Of a stretch of 64,000 nucleotides of DNA, positions 61,749 to 64,000 are shown one piece after another. Position numbers and translations under genes: made by a program. Position 1 is the first letter of the stretch; each line of letters starts with the position of its first letter. The stretch spans positions 62,001 through 126,000 of the forward strand of contig NZ_BPQG01000004.1 in NCBI RefSeq assembly GCF_022179125.1, read 5' to 3'. The notes under the pieces were generated by a model. It had not been told where the DNA came from, did not search any database, and worked only from the letters and a program-made list of their open reading frames with translations. Source of the stretch: Methylobacterium cerastii (GTDB lineage Bacteria; Pseudomonadota; Alphaproteobacteria; Rhizobiales; Beijerinckiaceae).

Positions 61749-62701
61749 GCGAGCGCCATCAGGAAGCGGTCGATCAGCTCCAGCGCCCGCTCGGACATCG
61801 CGCCGGGGTAGCGGATGAAGACGTGGCAGCCACCGGCATAGACCGCCGTGTGGCCGCCGTTGCCGGCCGCGGCCCAGCGGCCGGACATGTAGAGCGTGTC
61901 GTCGAGCAGCGGGTCGCAGGTGCCGACGGTGAATAGCGCCGGCGGCAGGCCCTTGAGGTCGGCGTAGATCGGCGAGACGTCCGGCCGGCGCCGGTCGATG
62001 CCGTCGCGGACGTAGCCGTTGGCGAAGGCGGTCAGGTCGGTGGTGTTGCAGACAAGACGCTCGTCGCCCCAGTTGCGCACCGACGGGGTCAGCCCGAGGT
62101 CGAAGAAGCCGGCGTTGAGGTTCGCGCCGCGGAACGCGCGCGGCAGCGCGTGCCGGTCGCGCAGGCGCAGCAGCACCATCACCGCGAGGTGCGCCCCGAC
62201 CGATTCGCCGCCGATCGTCAGCGCCGTGACGCCGAACTCGGCCTTGCCCGGCCCCGCGAGCCAGAGCGCGGCCGCCTCGCAATCGAGGAGGGCGGCTGGA
62301 TAAGGATGCTCGGGGGCGAGGCGGTAATCGACCGAGAGGCAGATGAAGCCGCAGGTGTCGGCGATCCGCTCCAGCCACGGGTCCTGCTCGTCGGCCGAGC
62401 CCCAGACCCAGCCGCCGCGATGGATGTGCAGGTAGGCCCCGCGCAGCTTCACGCCGGCCCGCGGGCGGATCACCCGCAGGTCGAGAGGGCCGCCGGGGCC
62501 CTCGATCGTCATCGTCTCGGCGCGGGTGCTGCGCGGCATCGCCGGCGAGGCGGGCGTGCCGGCGCGGCGCCGGGCGCGCACCTCGGCGATCGGCAGCGAC
62601 CACGGGTCGGCCTGCGCCGCGTGCGCGGCGACGATCTCGGCGTTGAGCCGCTTGGTCTCCGGATCGATCGTCGCCGGGTCGAACAAGGCGTGGTCGATCA
62701 T
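61745..62701 (-). CDS. Alpha/beta hydrolase (HSL-type)
   Basis: This 318-residue hydrolase resembles hormone-sensitive-lipase-type esterases. The nucleophile is in GGESVGAH (GxSxG near residue 152), the acid in CDPLLDD near residue 265 and the histidine in GGCHVF. The oxyanion motif reads HRGG (HIHRGGW) where the family has HGGG. The ATG (MIDHALFDP) is followed by a normal N-terminal cap; the longer frame upstream is rich in Arg and was not used. The stop overlaps the helicase start as CTGA. Substrate unknown. Confidence 0.85.
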   Translation of the reverse strand: MIDHALFDPATIDPETKRLNAEIVAAHAAQADPWSLPIAEVRARRRAGTPASPAMPRSTRAETMTIEGPGGPLDLRVIRPRAGVKLRGAYLHIHRGGWVWGSADEQDPWLERIADTCGFICLSVDYRLAPEHPYPAALLDCEAAALWLAGPGKAEFGVTALTIGGESVGAHLAVMVLLRLRDRHALPRAFRGANLNAGFFDLGLTPSVRNWGDERLVCNTTDLTAFANGYVRDGIDRRRPDVSPIYADLKGLPPALFTVGTCDPLLDDTLYMSGRWAAAGNGGHTAVYAGGCHVFIRYPGAMSERALELIDRFLMALA

Positions 62702-62933
62702 GGGGCGTTTCGTCTCTTTACGCGTCTCTTGGGGCAACGCGGCGCGCGGGCGGAGGGCGTCGGCGAATCCCGCGCGCATCTTGGCGCGCCGGGGCCGCAT
62801 TGCCATCTCGTCCCGGGCAGCGAAACCGCCTAACGCCCGAACCACCATCCGGTTTCGCCGCCGGTGTGGTGCATCCGTCACGGTTCCGCCGGCTTCGGGC
62901 GGTTGGAAGGGCGTCGTCCTCCGAGGAATGTCG

Positions 62934-63275
62934 ATGATCGTCGAGCACGACCCCCGCCGCCAGGGTCAGAACCATACGGGTGCGTCCTACCGCGAGGCGC
63001 CGGGTTATCGCGCCTCGGCTTTGCGCCGCTTCCTCGGCGGGTCGCCGGCCGCGGTGTTCCTGCGGCTGCTGTTCCTGTCGGTGCTCGTCGGCGCCTTCAT
63101 GGCGATGCTCGGGCTCACGCCCGCGCGCCTGTTCTGGCAGGTCTACGACTCGGCCCGCGCGCTCGTCGACCTCGGCCTCGCCACGTTCCACGATTTCGGC
63201 GGGTGGATCCTGGCCGGCGCCATCGTGGTGGTTCCGCTCTGGCTGATCTCGCGTCTGTTCGCGGTCTCGCGGTAA
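62934..63275 (+). CDS. Small membrane protein, DUF6460-like
   Basis: This 113-residue protein has two membrane helices (about 44-62 and 88-108) separated by a short soluble loop with WQVYDSARALVDLGLATFHD. The pattern of GGSPAAVFLRLLFLSVLVG and the ending VVVPLWLISRLF fits DUF6460 proteins of Hyphomicrobiales. ATG with GAGG seven bases upstream; another ATG six bases earlier is possible. Its function is unknown. It diverges from the hydrolase gene. Confidence 0.75.
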   Translation: MIVEHDPRRQGQNHTGASYREAPGYRASALRRFLGGSPAAVFLRLLFLSVLVGAFMAMLGLTPARLFWQVYDSARALVDLGLATFHDFGGWILAGAIVVVPLWLISRLFAVSR

Positions 63276-63298
63276 CCCCACCGCGATCGGGAGCCCGC

Positions 63299-64000
63299 GT
63301 GACCCCACCCCTTCCCATCACCGGGCGGCGCGTCCTCGCGCTCGCCCTGCCGATGACCATCGCCAACGTCACGACGCCGATGCTGGGCTTCGTCGGCGCC
63401 ACGGTGATCGGGCGGTTGGGCGACGCCGCCCTGCTCGGGGCGATCGCGCTCGGCGCCGTCATCTTCGACGCGCTGTTCTGGTCGTTCGGCGCCCTGCGGA
63501 TGGCGACCGCCGGCCTCACCGCGCAGGCGGTCGGCGCCCGCGACGCCGCGGAGGTCGACCGGACGCTGGCGCGCGCCCTCGCGGCCGGCCTCGTCGCGGG
63601 GATCGTCCTCGTCGTCCTGCAGGGGCCGATCGCGGCGGCGGCCTTCCGGATCACCGGCGCGAGCCCCGCGGTGATCGCCGGGCTCGCCACCTACGTCCAC
63701 ATCCGCATCCTCTCGGCGCCGTTCGCGCTGGCGAACTACGCCGTGCTCGGCTCGGTGCTCGGCCGCGGGCGCACCGATCTCGGCCTGCTGCTGCAGGTGG
63801 CGATCAACGTCGTGAACATCGGCCTGACGCTGGCCCTGGTGCTCGGCCTCGACCTGAGCCTGGCCGGCGCCGCCCTCGCCACGGTGATCGCGGAAGCCGC
63901 CGGCCTGGCTCTCGGCCTCGTGATCCTGGTGCGCCTCGGCTCGAAGCCCTGGCGGGTGCCGTGGTCCGAGATCCGAGACCCCGTCGCCCTGAAGCGGACG
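63299..64000 (+). CDS. MATE-family efflux transporter, 3' end outside window
   Basis: Only the first 234 residues are inside the window. Starting at GTG with GGGAG five bases upstream, the protein begins MTPPLPITGRRVLALALPMT and continues with hydrophobic helices. The MATE-typical segments are TPMLGFVGATVIGRLGDAA near residue 27 and LRMATAGLTAQAVGARD near residue 67. The branch resembles DinF. Such proteins export cationic drugs or metabolites with Na+ or H+. The frame is open to the right edge. Confidence 0.88.
   Translation, partial: MTPPLPITGRRVLALALPMTIANVTTPMLGFVGATVIGRLGDAALLGAIALGAVIFDALFWSFGALRMATAGLTAQAVGARDAAEVDRTLARALAAGLVAGIVLVVLQGPIAAAAFRITGASPAVIAGLATYVHIRILSAPFALANYAVLGSVLGRGRTDLGLLLQVAINVVNIGLTLALVLGLDLSLAGAALATVIAEAAGLALGLVILVRLGSKPWRVPWSEIRDPVALKRT

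Overview
The window is high-GC (about 70%) chromosomal DNA with dense, strongly G/C-ending codons. It looks like an alphaproteobacterium of the order Hyphomicrobiales, most probably Methylobacterium/Methylorubrum or a close relative. The grounds are the division-cluster order ending ftsQ-ftsA-ftsZ-lpxC-bamD-recN, a long-linker FtsZ, perfect CtrA-type boxes (TTAA-N7-TTAAC), EcfG-type promoters (GGAAC-N16/17-CGTT), a NepR-like protein, a ScsB-type DsbD protein, a DUF6460-like protein and ligase-associated repair genes. No rRNA, tRNA, CRISPR array, prophage or insertion sequence was seen.

Region 1 (1-23.6 kb) is the cell wall and division (dcw) cluster: ftsI (start outside the window), murE, murF, mraY, murD, ftsW, murG, murC, murB, ddl, ftsQ, ftsA, ftsZ, lpxC, bamD and recN, all on the + strand. 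Several junctions are GTGA start/stop overlaps. The one intruder is a reverse-strand gene for a soluble two-PAS methyl-accepting chemotaxis protein between murD and ftsW. A strong terminator follows ftsZ, and lpxC has its own promoter region with a perfect CtrA box.

Region 2 (23.6-30.2 kb) starts with a small NepR-like anti-sigma gene behind a second perfect CtrA box and a small reverse-strand gene of unknown function. The phosphate regulon pstSCAB-phoU-phoB follows, behind a clear Pho box and without an adjacent phoR.

Region 3 (30.2-50.3 kb) is mixed housekeeping and stress content: scsB/dsbD-like, aminopeptidase P, prmA, a possible second NepR-like small gene, modB and modC separated by an inverted glutathione S-transferase gene, a frameshifted PAS-GGDEF-EAL gene, nudC, HIT, an exported protein, Usp, a membrane acyltransferase, a DUF4142 protein, beta-carbonic anhydrase, Nudix, DUF429, dut and a GH15 glucoamylase/trehalase-like enzyme. 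Three exact EcfG promoter matches lie within 4 kb here, each correctly oriented in front of a gene.

Region 4 (50.4-57.9 kb) is a catabolic island for four-carbon sugar acids: denD, otnK, otnI, ltnD and an MFS transporter on the - strand, diverging from a LacI-family regulator and otnC on the + strand. A perfect 16-bp CG-centred palindrome lies between the two arms. Together these should convert L-threonate and D-erythronate to dihydroxyacetone phosphate.

Region 5 (58.0-64 kb) holds a GIY-YIG protein without a normal start codon, the ligase-associated nuclease pdeM, its DEXH helicase partner (carrying an in-frame insertion of an intergenic repeat and lacking a normal start), an alpha/beta hydrolase, a DUF6460-like membrane protein and the first part of a MATE transporter cut by the window edge.
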